DNA of 64,000 nt from Diphasiastrum complanatum (Eukaryota; Streptophyta; Lycopodiopsida; Lycopodiales; Lycopodiaceae): the NCBI GenBank assembly GCA_029204225.1, contig MU831554.1, positions 38,501 through 102,500 of the forward strand, read 5' to 3'. The notes under the pieces were generated by a model, which saw nothing but the letters and a program-made list of their open reading frames with translations, was not told the DNA's origin and did not search any database. Positions 24,655-36,900 of the stretch are shown in pieces. The position numbers were made by a program, and so were the translations under genes. Within the stretch, counting starts at the first letter, position 1, and each line of letters starts with the position of its first letter.

Positions 24655-25838
24655 TGGTATCAGAGCTTCATTCTTTGATTAACTTATACCAACACAATAT
24701 CAAAGCCTATAAGGCATTGAAGCTTTCACTCATCAGAGCCTGGACAATATCAGAATTTTTTCATTTTAGACATGATTCTACCAGACTGGTAGAATAATAG
24801 CCTTCTTGTTCTGATAATTCAGATAGACTCCATTTTTCATTCTTAAGTTGCTAACAGATCAAATTATCAGCAAACAATAGTTCTATATGAATTCTCAAAG
24901 CAAAGCCAGTCTTATCGTAGACAAGCTTGATGGATCCAACTACCACTTATAAAAATTTAAGATGAAAACAATGCTAATGGCTAAGGAGTTGTGGGATGTT
25001 GTCTCAAATATCGAGGTCAAGCCCAAAGTAGACAACACAACCATCTCCAAATGGAAGCTGAAGGATGGTAAAGCTTTTGTATTGATCATTCTTAACATAT
25101 CGGATATGCAAATCGGCCATGTATCTGAAACTTAGACGTAAAAAAAAATATGGGATATCCTAAGCACCTTATACAATGTGAGAGACGTACCCTCGAAGTT
25201 ACACCTCAAGAGAAAATTTTTCTCCCTCAGAATAACAAACGGTGATTCACTACACTAGTTCAAGAACCTCCTGCAATAGATGACCGTTGTCAGATTAGTC
25301 ATAGACAATCAAGACACAGTGATGACACTGCTATCAAGCCTGTCATCCATGTACAAAAACTAGGTGATGATTATCATGACACACTCAGATCTAACTCTAT
25401 CTAGAGTTATCTCTATGTTGTTGCAGGAAGAGAGTCAAAGGAATGGATTTTTCAACTCTTCGAATATAGATTCACATAGAAGCTCGACAAGGCAGAAGAA
25501 GAAAGACAATTCAATTCGAATCAGAAGCTGACTCAGAGCCAAGAACAATCTTCGAACACACAACCAAAGAAAAATATGTTCTATAAGTACTACAAGCACA
25601 CCAATCACGAGATTCAATATTGTAGAATATTGAAGGCCAAGAATATCGCAAAGAAGCAATTGAATCGACAAGCGAATGTAGAGACATCTAAGCGATAGTT
25701 GGGAACGTGGACCTTTAAAGATGCATTCATGGTCAACCATCAGAAAGCACAATGCAACAGTGCTTGGTTTCTTGATTCGGGATCAACTCAGTCTATGACC
25801 AATCAACTTGAAAGTTTCTCGTCATATACGCCTTATAG
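24655..25838 (+). pseudogene. copia gag-protease remnant (element C)
   Basis: After the primer-binding site at 24655, a Gag frame starts at 24887. It shows LIVDKLDGSNYHL, then KFKMKTMLMAKELWDVV and WDILSTLYNVRDV, and is clearly related to element A. The zinc knuckle is degraded (its first cysteine is tyrosine). The protease motif WFLDSGSTQSMTNQ is present at about 25770-25800. Several in-frame stops occur. The copy is cut at 25838, where the LTR of a gypsy element begins. Confidence 0.75.
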
Positions 25839-26530
25839 TGTTACATACCTATGTAACTACCAGTACTTCAATAACCCCTATGTGCCTCTTGGGGCACTAA
25901 ATGGCGAGTCACCTTTGGATAAGGGATACCCTTGGATTAAGGTACTTGTGTCCTTGGATAAGGGCATGTAGGTGTCAATGCCTTGGACGGAGGTATGGAA
26001 CCTAGTGAGGTGTTAGGACCTTACCATGGGTATTGGTCATTTTCCTAGACCTTGGGCCTCAACCTTGAGGCATGATCACATAATATGCCTTGAGCCAAAG
26101 TTAGCCATCACATAAGGGTCATGGGGAACTAGTAGGAGGGTGCACCTACTAGGATCCCTTGATGCCCTTAAAGAACCCAAGAAGTTACAATCAAGAACCA
26201 TAAATTATGGAAAGTGTTTTTTGACATTCAACTAACTTGTGAGCCTCGTGGCCTTTCATTTGCCTCTCCTTTTTTCATTGGCTTGTGTGGACATTCCATA
26301 GTGCTTTGGAGTGAGTCATGGGCCATCAAGGGGGGGGTGTCCAAATGAGAGGAGATTTCTTGTATTGTTGCTAGTTTCTATTCTCTAATCGATTGCTAGT
26401 TGTAGAGAGCATGGACTTGGCTTGCTTGTTCTTGAGAGGATCACCATCTTTGGTATGGAACTTAGATCGGGGTAGGATCTTGAGCATGCTTGTGATTGTG
26501 ATGGTAGTGATTGTGGTTGTTTGGTCTTTT
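25839..26530 (+). repeat. second copy of the gypsy element B LTR, truncated
   Basis: It starts TGTTACATACCTATGTAACTA and matches the minus-strand LTR at 18200-19441 in opposite orientation. It lacks the TRIM insertion. It is inserted into copia element C, and similarity ends near 26530 before the LTR's own end. It serves as an approximate empty-site comparison for TRIM-1. Confidence 0.75.
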
Positions 26531-26713
26531 GTTGGCTGTCCAAATCTGTGGGCTCAGCCAATAAGTGCCCAACGTCAACTTTCAAAATTTTATTTTTGAA
26601 ATTTGGTTTGTGCCTAAAGTGAAGTTACCAAATGTAGAAGTAGTTTGGAAGATTGTTGTCTACACACTAAAATTAGTGATAAATCAACCCATTTTAGGCT
26701 AAAGCTACCCTTT

Positions 26714-27050
26714 ATTTTGAAATTCTGTTTTTTTCACTGAATTTCAATGACCTTCACAAGACTTCAAATCTGATTTTTAGTCTATTTAAGCCTTGAATTA
26801 GTGACAATAGTCCAAAAATTCTGGTTTTTGTTAAGGGACATTAATTTTACATTAAAGGAATAATTGTTTTACCCATAATTTTGAAATTCTGTCTTTTTCA
26901 CAAAACTCAGTGACCTTCACAAAACTTCAAAGAACTTCAAATCTGATTCTTAGTCTATTTGAACCTTGGATTAGTAAAAACAGGCCAAAAATTCTGGTTT
27001 TTGTGAAGGGAAGTTAATTTTACATCAAAGAGAAATTTGTTTTGGTGAAA
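26714..27050 (+). repeat. tandem duplication of about 165-170 bp
   Basis: The unit beginning ATTTTGAAATTCTG and containing GACCTTCACAA, CAAATCTGATT, AGTCTATTT and AAAATTCTGGTTTTTGT occurs at about 26714-26876 and again at about 26877-27050, with several differences. It is A/T-rich and lies between the LTR fragment and the gag-like fragment. Confidence 0.7.
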
Positions 27051-27375
27051 GAATTGTATGTTCATTTCACTTCTTAACTTTTGAATTGAAAAAAGTAAGA
27101 GAAAAATTTTGCTAACAACTATCAAAACAAAGGATAGTTCTCCATTCCACATTGCTACAAACATAAATGAACCATATTGAAATCTCATAATTTCAAATGG
27201 AAATTTGCCATCAAATTTAGCATTGGTTCATTATGAGTAATGCTATGGAAACTAACAAAGGAACCCAACATGTAAATGAAAATTTGGATAAGTTTTAGGT
27301 CATTTTCATGTGTTTGAATCCAAAAGTTTGGAACTTTTTTGGGATTTAAGCTTTTGGTAAGCAAGACACTCCTAT

Positions 27376-27755
27376 GGATCAATCCACCTCTAATTCTATC
27401 TTTGATTTATCTAAACCTGGAAGTGTGACATAAGCTCTACAACTCCTTTACCAACAAATTCAAGAATCAAACTAACAATTACATATAACCAATTTGAAGA
27501 ATCAAGCCCTTGAATCTAAATTGGCTAATCATCAAAACCATGTAGTACCTCCTCCTATTAAAGTATATAATGGGGAAATGAAAAAGAGGAGTCTACAAGT
27601 AATAAATTCATGGCTTAATGTTTGGAATACGTATATTGCCATGAATACTGTTTCTGAAACTTCTCTAGAGGTGAAGGGCAAACTCGGTCATGATGAGGAT
27701 TAGTACTAAATGCAATTAATTTTTTGAGAGGCAAAATTATCTGAAGCAATCTTTT
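27376..27755 (+). pseudogene. gypsy-like gag fragment
   Basis: Broken frames read MDQSTSNSIFDLSKPGS, then a glutamine-rich stretch, PPPIKVYNGEMKKRS, INSWLNVWNTYI and a decayed end. The P..(F/Y)(N/D)G......WL....Y pattern is typical of the start of Ty3/gypsy Gag. Stops interrupt it and nothing downstream continues it. It may belong to the element whose LTR begins at 25839. Confidence 0.4.
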
Positions 27756-29295
27756 TCTATTGATATAACATTTCTACTTAGCTAACCAACCAATGTCCTT
27801 GCATTTGCAGTTCGATTCCACTCAATTAAAAATAAGCTATTCACACATGTTACTAAACTTCCACTCCTATTCATTCTACTTACAAGCTCGACACAGTTCA
27901 TTTTTTTGGCATATACATAGTGGAAACTTAGCTTACAACAGCTTATCTTCATATTATCAAATACATTCTCATTTTCACACCTCAGAGTCTGCACATATGA
28001 AAAGATGACTTAAACATGAATCAGAAGAATGGTATCAAACCAGCTCTAAACTGGGATCTCCAGAAGTTCATCACTTGAATCTTTATTTTGAAGGTTTTCA
28101 CCAGATTGGACCAAAAGAACCAACAACCTACAGGTCAACTCATTCATACTGGCATTTCCCCGGTCAGCTTCAATTTCTCACCAGATCAAACTCCATTGCA
28201 TGCCTGAATGTTTTAATCTGCAGCCCATGCTCTTTCTTAGCTTTATAAAGGTTCATGATATTCACTATTCAAATTAAGAACTAAAAAAACCATCCTCCGT
28301 TCTGGGAACAGCATTTCAACAGAGGTGATACTCACTGGAAAGGGGGGGCGGGGGGAGTTAAAACTCCTTTCCTAAGAAGTATCCCAAAAATTGCATTCTC
28401 TACATAACTTAAAGCCATGCCAATGCACTATGTGATACTTTTCTTAGCAGATACTGACTACTGCCTTAGTCCACTCCTCAGCTTATGACGTAAGTGTGTG
28501 GCCATATGATCCTCGATCAAATGATGAGTCAAGCCAGCAGAAGCAAAAAACTTGCATGCCGAAAATTTTTATACTGGCATTTCCAGGATTTCATCAGTTG
28601 ACATTTGGTTCAGAAGTGAAACCTACAGAGCAAAATAATTCGAGACTAGCATTTCCAGCATTTTGCCAGTTGCCTTAGTGTAGAAGTGTTCACCGCTCTG
28701 AAATGAACTATCTTGTCATTCAATGTTTTGACCTCCATGCTATCAGGCAGCATCCTCTACCAAATGTGTAGCTATAGTAAGATTTGTGACGTTTACAATA
28801 CAAATCAAGAAACACATATGCATACATAAGAAGACGCTCTATTCTACGAACATGATTTACTAGAGGCGATACTTCAACACTTCTGTCTGCAACAGAAGTG
28901 CACCGAAATTGCATTCACATCAGTTAATGCAAAGAACTTTTTGTAGAACAATTTGTTCTCTCCTTGAATTTTTTTATGGCAAATAAACTCTAGTCAGTTC
29001 CAATAGGAAGTAAAATGCCATATGATGCTCAACCACTACTCTGGAAATTGTGTCTACAAAAACCCTTAAAATATTGTGATAAGGGCAACAAATACCGTAA
29101 ACACTTTAGGAAAGATATCCTGTTCTCTTTTTGGCTCATAATCATGAATACCAAACAAATTTTTTCTCCCACTTGTATATGTAAAAGGATTTTACTGAAA
29201 CATCTTTAGCTGGTTATTGCAATAGAGATGATGGTAGAACTTATTACTGTGGCTGCTTAAGAAACTTTTTACTGATCCGTAGCTTTTGTATGGTA
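27756..29295. other. 3' flank of adenylosuccinate synthetase, no other gene recognised
   Basis: Open frames are short. The part next to 29295 should include the 3' UTR of the minus-strand gene. A G-rich tract lies at about 28341-28357. No mobile element was recognised. Confidence 0.4.
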
Positions 29296-30884
29296 TTACT
29301 TGCAAATGAGTGCTTCACGTCCTGGGCCTACACCGATAAATTTAACAGGCAGACCAACTAAGGTCTCTACTCTTTCAACGTATGCTCTAGCAGCTGTAGG
29401 CAAATCTTCATATTTTCGTATCAACGAAATGTCAGACTGCCATCCAGGAATAACTTCATATGCGACCTGAAAATAAAGAGCCTGCATCAAATATCACCAA
29501 GTATAGAATACCATAATGTTTTGCAGAGATTTAGAGCATAAAGAGTCAAGTCAGAAATCAGAAATAAAGGGTTTTTTTTGTCATCAAGCAAAATATCATC
29601 CATAACAAACAAACCTCCCTTTATGAAATACAGCATACTTGGGATCTGAATGCGAGATGTGTGTTGTTAATTCTTCAACACCAACGGACGGATGTTGAGA
29701 CGCACAGGCAAACGCCCTATAATTTGTAGAGACAAATTGCCCCTAAGTAGTAAAGACTTTCCCAGCTTCAAAGCCCAAATAGGCTTTGATGAAATAGAAT
29801 TATTAATGATCAATACTCTTTTAGGATATGGTATGAATTTATTACTTTAATGAATTGAGTAACATGCATTGATATCTGTAGAACTAAGAAAACCATGTTT
29901 GATGGTATTATGAACACTGACCTTTCTTTGAAGGGATGTGTAGGTACTCACGAACTTATCTGAAGAATCAGAACAAGAATAAGAAGCCCTCTGGGCTTAA
30001 GGACTGACCTCTTTTTCAGGGTATGTGCAGGTACTCAGGAAAGTGCCAGAAGAACAAGAATCGAAACAAGAAGCTTTCTAAGCTTAAGACAGTAAACAAG
30101 AAGGCTTTTGACAAAGTCTATAAAGAAGGCTCAGAAGAGTCTATAAAGAAAGCTTATTCCTAAGTCTATTATGAAGGCTCAGAGGAGTCTATAAAGAACA
30201 GGACAAGGCCAAGGGTCTGATCACCCTAGTGACCTTTTCCACCATGATTGAGGATGGGCAACCTCTAGAAAATAAGTGCCAATGACCATGATTGAGGATG
30301 GGCAACCTCTAGAAAAAAAGGGCCTAAGAATTGATGGACATTATGCAAAACAAGATGGACATATACCTTGGCTCTTCCTTAAGAAGATTGCACTTGGGTG
30401 AATTCCCAAGTTGTAACCATGAAAAACTATATGTAATTAAAAGTCAAGATTAAACCTTGCACCACCTACCTCCCACCTACTTTGCCACATGCATTCTAGG
30501 CTATTTGACACCTAGAATGGGACGCCCTCCTACACTCTCACTTCATATGCCAAATCATCATAATAACTCTCCCAAGCTAATACACACCACCCATTCACTC
30601 CCTCTAACTAATACACCTCACCCCTTCACTCTACTTACCCCTTACACCTCTCACACTTGTACTAACACCTCATCCACTTCCCCAAGCCTTCCCCCTTCCT
30701 ATAAGAGGAGAAACTCGCCTCCCTCCAAGGCTAATGATCATTCTTTCATTTTGGATTTCTTTTTGCTCTTGCTTCTTATGTGTAGGTGCTTGGAGAAGGA
30801 GTTTTGGAGCTATGGCATAGGGATGCTATGTCAAATTTGGATTCGAAAGCTATTTGGAATCTCCAACACACACACTCTCTCTCA

Positions 30885-30974
<90 letters not shown>

Positions 30975-33900
30975 CCATGGTATGATCTTGAATCTGATAT
31001 CCATATGTAAGAATGGTTGATTAGTACCATTGCATGTCATGCCATCTGTGGCCTAATGTCCATGCATGTCGGTTCAGACCATTGCATGTCATGCCATCTG
31101 TGGCCTAATGTCCATGCATGTCAGTTTAGACCATTGCATGTCACGCCATCCATTGCCTAATGATCATGCATGTCAGTTTAGACTCTTGCATGTCATGCCC
31201 TCCATTGCTTAATGTCCATGCATATCAGTTCAGACTGTTGCATGTCAAGAATCTTTGATCCAACATGATTGCATGTCAAGAATCTATGATCCCACATGAT
31301 TGCATGTCAAGAAATCTATGATCCAACATGATTGCATGTCAAGAATCTTTGATCCAACATGATTGCATGTCAAGAATCTATGATCCATCATGATTGCATG
31401 TCGGAAGAACTAAGATTTATGAAGAAATTTCTATGCTTCTGATAAGCTAGATATGGAATTAAGACCATTGAAAGGAAGTAACTTGATGTTCCTATTTTGA
31501 GACCCCCTATTGGAATCCATTGTATATGTAATTGGCATCAGCCAATTGGTTTTGCATAATGACAAGAAACATCCTTGGGGGGGGGGGGGGGGGTCCCCAT
31601 CTTGACCCCTCAGTGCTTCCGTTGTATGTGAATGAATTGATGTGATACATTGTTTTTCAAGTCTACTTTGATTTTTCATTTAAGTCGATTCAAGACTAGC
31701 TTTATGTGAATGATAAGTCAATAAATCTTATTGGCCTTTTAAGACTTTTAGGACAGGCCTTCACCCTCGAGTTCACACGCCCTGCCAAGAACATGTGGTG
31801 GTAGTCTGGAAACCGGCCGCCCTACATACTCCAACACAACCTAGTGACTAGTCCCAGCGTGTCGCGCAAAGGGTGCGGAGTTGATTAAGGTTAGTCATTG
31901 TAGACTTTGATGTTCGAGCTATTTTTTGAGGCATTGAACTGCTTTTGTTGTACTTGAATCACAATATACTCACTTGTCAACATTGTTTGTTTGTGGTTGC
32001 AGGTGAGCCCGGACTCTTGCTTGGTGGACTCGCCACTTGCTGCCCTCGAGCACCACTTATGCAGGAGGAGCTGGATGATGAGATAAATAAAGAAATATAT
32101 AGGTAGGTTGAGGCAAAGGCAGGCACTTTAGGGCGGCAGAGGAGAGCAGCTAGTGGGCAGGAGAGGGCCGAGGAGGGGGACAGAGGGGGGGAGGAGCTCG
32201 AAGATGATTATATGGAGGAGGACGAGTGGGTAGAGAAGCGGGATACAAAGGGAGAGGAGGAGGACGAGAGGGGGCAAAGGCACAGGGGGATGACTTGGTG
32301 GATCTCTTAGTTCAGTACGTTTATTTGTGGTTCAATTGGATCCGGTCCAGTTCAGTAGCATTGTCTGCAGTTTAGGATTTTTCAATACGGCTTAGTAGGG
32401 TTTGGCATGGTTCAGTGTGCATTTCACTGCATTTTAGTAAGGTTCAGTGCCAATGGAATTTTTGTTGCTCAGGTTGCTATTTCACCTAGCTGCTTGTGGC
32501 GAACCAAAACCCACTGGAAAATTGTCTATTTGCAATCCTCTAATTTTTCTCTTTCTACTGATACCCATACGCAACGAATCGCTAGTTTTCTTGAAAGCGA
32601 TTCGTGAAACGCTTATGCAACTATGACACACACACGCACACACTCCATTGGGCTCTCACAACAAAAAACAACAAAAAAAGAGAGAAAAACAAGACCCCTC
32701 TGTAATCGGGTCCCGTGAGAAAAAAAATCTCTAGGGAAATCCGATTTGGAGATTCGAGTTGGTCGAATTGGAATCGCGATTCGATCAGCAATGAATCGCG
32801 ATTCAGTGAAACTATAGAGGAAACTTCAAAGCAAAAAATAGAAGTGAATTCCTACAAAAATAATTTCATTACTTGTAAATTAACATTTGCTACAAAGTTT
32901 CAAATTCATGTGTAACTTAGCGGTAAGTCAAGCCCACTGTGCGTAACAATATGATTGTCAATGGCTTAATAAGGAAATGAAGAGGACATTAACAGTACAC
33001 CCACACCGAAGAAAATAGCACTTTTCAGCAAACAAGACGCTCAAAGCTTTGAATTAAAAAAGGAACCTGTATGAAAAAAAATCATGACTATGGTATATAC
33101 CTCAACCTGACCAAGAACATCCAGATCTGCAGGAAAAGACGAGATTAAATCTCCAGCTTGTCCCTTATAGCTAACACCCACATTTATGTAAGGCAGATTT
33201 GACAAAACATCGAGCTTTGTCAAATTTAACGCTGAGAAGCCATTGATTTCTGATGAATACTTAAGAGCGACAATGTCTATCCATCCACATCGTCGAGGCC
33301 TTCCTGTTGTTGTTCCGAATTCATGTCCAGCAGTTCGAAGATCATCAGCAAGCTGTCCAAAAAGCTCCGTTGGGAATGGACCAGCTCCTACTCGAGTTGT
33401 ATAAGCTTTTGCCTAATAAGGACATATCGTGCAAACAGACAGCACCTTCTTGGTTTAGAACCAGATTGTTAGCTACAGTTCATTATGGATAGAATTAGAA
33501 GCCTCTATACTAGCTTTCAAAAAATAAGGAAGAAATGCGCATTGTCATGAGCGAAAGGCAAAAAGCTATTTCTCATGTCCAGATAATCATCAATTTTGCA
33601 GCTTTGAAGAAATAGGGTAGTTATAATGAAGTCACAGTATAGGACTTGAACACATCAGTTGCAGGGAACGAAAACAGACCACCCCAATAATATCACCAAG
33701 GCGCTTTGGAGCAATACCAAGTCCAGTGCAGATTCCTCCAACAGAAGCATTAGAGGAGGTGACAAAAGGATAAGTACCAAAATCAACATCCAACATTGTG
33801 GCTTGTCCTCCTTCAACTAATATTTTCTTTTGTTCCAAATATGCCATATTAATGTATTGTACTGTATCAGCAATATAGGGTTCCAAACGCTCTGCATAGC

Positions 33901-36900
33901 TCTTATAATGTTCCATTTCTGCATTGAGGATGCTCTTTTCATATACGAAGCCTTTGAAACGACTAGCTGCATCTTGGAAAAGCACGTCCACCTTATCCCG
34001 CAAAGTATCCATGTGACGTAAGTCACCCACACGAATACCATTTCGAATTGCTTTACTTGCATAACAAGGGCCTATTCCACGTTTAGTTGTCCCAATCTTT
34101 GATCCTCCAAGTTCCTCTTCTCGCAAACCATCAACAGTCCGATGAATATCAAACAAAAGATGGGCACGATCAGACACAAGAACCCTTCCCTGACAAGATA
34201 CTCCATTGAATTCGAGATTGTCTATCTCTTGAAAAAAGCTTGGTAGGTGCACAACCACTCCATTGCCCACAACACAAGTTGCATTCTGATTCAAGATACC
34301 TGATGGAACAAGATGTAGCGCATACTTCTTTCCGTCATTGTCATATATGGTGTGCCCTGCATTTGATCCTCCCTGAGATAAAGATCACACTTAAAGAGCT
34401 AAGTAAAAAAGTGAAGTTCTATTTAAGCTTTTAGACTTAAATCAACACAAATTCACTACGCCTTTGACTCAAATATTGAATTGAGTTACATATCTAATTG
34501 TGAAATTAAAATATATTCAATTTCACAAATTTAAATTGAGAAGTCAGTGATGTCATAAGGTAAAGCTTAGAAACAATGTACGTGCAACCAAAAAAGTCAA
34601 AGGATCTGAATCAAAACAATAAAAAAGAATTCAATAAACAAAAAATCTTAGCCAAACAGCATTGCTTATGTCTCGTCAATACCCGAGCATAGGTTGCTAA
34701 CTGGGTTTCGAAAGAATCCGGATTCTCTTGGGAGATTGAATTGAGTTAAAGATCATGCATATACCATAGTTAGACTCATTTGGACTTGGCACTTACAAAT
34801 ATTCTTCACAGGCAGCAATGCCAACTACACTACACTAAGAACAAAGTTTCAACCACTCCTTACACAGTGGCTTCTTTTTGTAAGGTCAATAGAATTTGAA
34901 TAAAGCTTTTGTTAACTTTTTCATGCAGAGGAAAAAAGAAAAGTTCTCACCATAAGCAATTTGACTTTGCTATTTTACTGTTACTTTTTTGACCAAGTAA
35001 TTCTAATTATGACTGCCAATGATTATATTTCAAGTAGTCATTTGGACATGGCATTTATAAATATTCTTCAAAGGTAGCAATGTCAATACAGTTTGAATGA
35101 AGCTGTTGTTCACTTTTCATGCACAGGAAAAAAAAAGCTCTCCCCATAAACAATTCAACTTTACTATTTTACTATTACTTTTACCCAAAGTTCCAAGTGC
35201 CGTACCACGGCACCTGGTAGGGCACGGGTTCCGTAGGTGTTGTACAGGTGCCGTGGAACTTCAGTTTCACAGCACCTATGTTTTTTTTTAAAGTCATTTT
35301 TTGGTAAAAGACCAAAAAAAAAGAAAGAAAAAAACCAGGTGCTGTGTCGTGGTACGGCACCTGTGCCATGGGGTACTTTGCTTTTACCCAATTTTTGACC
35401 AAGTAATTCTAATTATGAGTGCCAATGATTATATTTCGACCTACAAAGTAAATTCTTATAAAGCACTAAATCACAGCTCAAACAAACTTCAAAAACTTGA
35501 GCTAGATAGAGGAAAGAACATATAAATGAACTAGTACCAATTAATTAACCTTAACAAGCAACGGATCATGAACTTTAACAAATATCTGATTGTGAGATTG
35601 GAATGGAAAAGGATAGAAAATAGATTAAGAAGTCACTACAAAACAACAAGAACTTTACCACCAGGACATTGGGTAAGATGCACTAGTTTTATTTCGTTCA
35701 AAAATAAGGACCCATATGAAAACAATAACATAGAATTCAAAAAACAAAAAATCTCACCCAGCCAACAATACTTGTCTCATCAGTACCCAGGCATAGGGTG
35801 CTACTTGGGTTTCAAAAGAATCAGGATTCTTTTGGGTAGACCTTGTGCAACAATTAGCAAGAAAAAATTAAAAAATAAATAATGGACCATAATACATTAA
35901 CGAGGCTTACCAAGACAGAGACAAAATACTGAATAATGAAACTGTGCATTTAATAATGTTTGTGCCTCACTACTTGTTGGAGCATTTACGGTGGATACCT
36001 GCGAAAATATTCGTTATTCAATATTCGGTGTCCACTCATCAAGAATGTAATAGAATGTGAATAAGTGTGAGGGTAGATGGCCTCCTGCGAGTCTAAGCCC
36101 ACCCCAATGAGCACATGTTTGTAAATATTATAGTTGAATTGAGTTATAGTAGAAGACTTGGGCCAGTAGAGCTGAAATGAAGTAGAAGAGGCCAAATTCA
36201 AGTTAATAAGCACATGCTTAGGTAGAAGTGTCACATGAGAATCACATGAAGATCGCCACCTAGGCTAGCCAATAGGAATAAGAGGTGTGCCACAGGCTAG
36301 CCGATAGAATCAAGGGGTGGGGGCCTACCCCAACCATAAAAAGGCACCTCTTGTACTCATTTTTCATGTTCAATCAAGAGGAGGAGATTCTGCTGAAGTT
36401 TCATTGTGAGCATCCATGCTTCTAACTTGGCTCTCTCTCATGTTTTGGTTTCATTGGATTTTTCATGCTTTGCTTGTGTTTTTGAGTAGTGTTAATCCAC
36501 GCTTAGAGAGCTTAGTGTAGATGCATGACACCTCCCTTGCTTTCTTGTGATTATGAGTAGTGTTAATGGGAATTTGATGCTTGTGTAATGTTAAATGATC
36601 TTGCAAGTAGTGTTCATGTGGTGATAGTGTTAAATCTCTAGAGTTAGAATAATGAGGGTAGTGTTAGAATGCTTGGAATAGTGTAAATCTTAGTTGCCCG
36701 TTCCGGAACTGAACGTGTTTTTGGAATAGAGTAAATCTTAGTTGCCCGTTCCGGAACTGAACGTCTTTTTGGAATAGTGTAATTGCCCGTTCCGGAACGG
36801 AATGCGTTCTAAAGCGCGCGTAGTGTTAGAATGCTTGGAATAGTGTAAATCTTAGTTGCCCGTTCCGGAACAGGATCCTCAAAAAAAAAAACGGTTTTTA

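Noticed and set aside
28720-28914. Small open frames downstream of the adenylosuccinate synthetase gene
   Set aside because: No domain, ordinary length for chance frames in AT-rich DNA.
30457-31020. 187-aa open reading frame, plus strand
   Set aside because: Its length comes from a C-rich stretch and the (CT)n(AC)n tract. No domain, and it lies antisense within an intron.
31020-31410. CRISPR-like array
   Set aside because: The repeats are adjacent and degenerate without unique spacers, and this is plant nuclear DNA.
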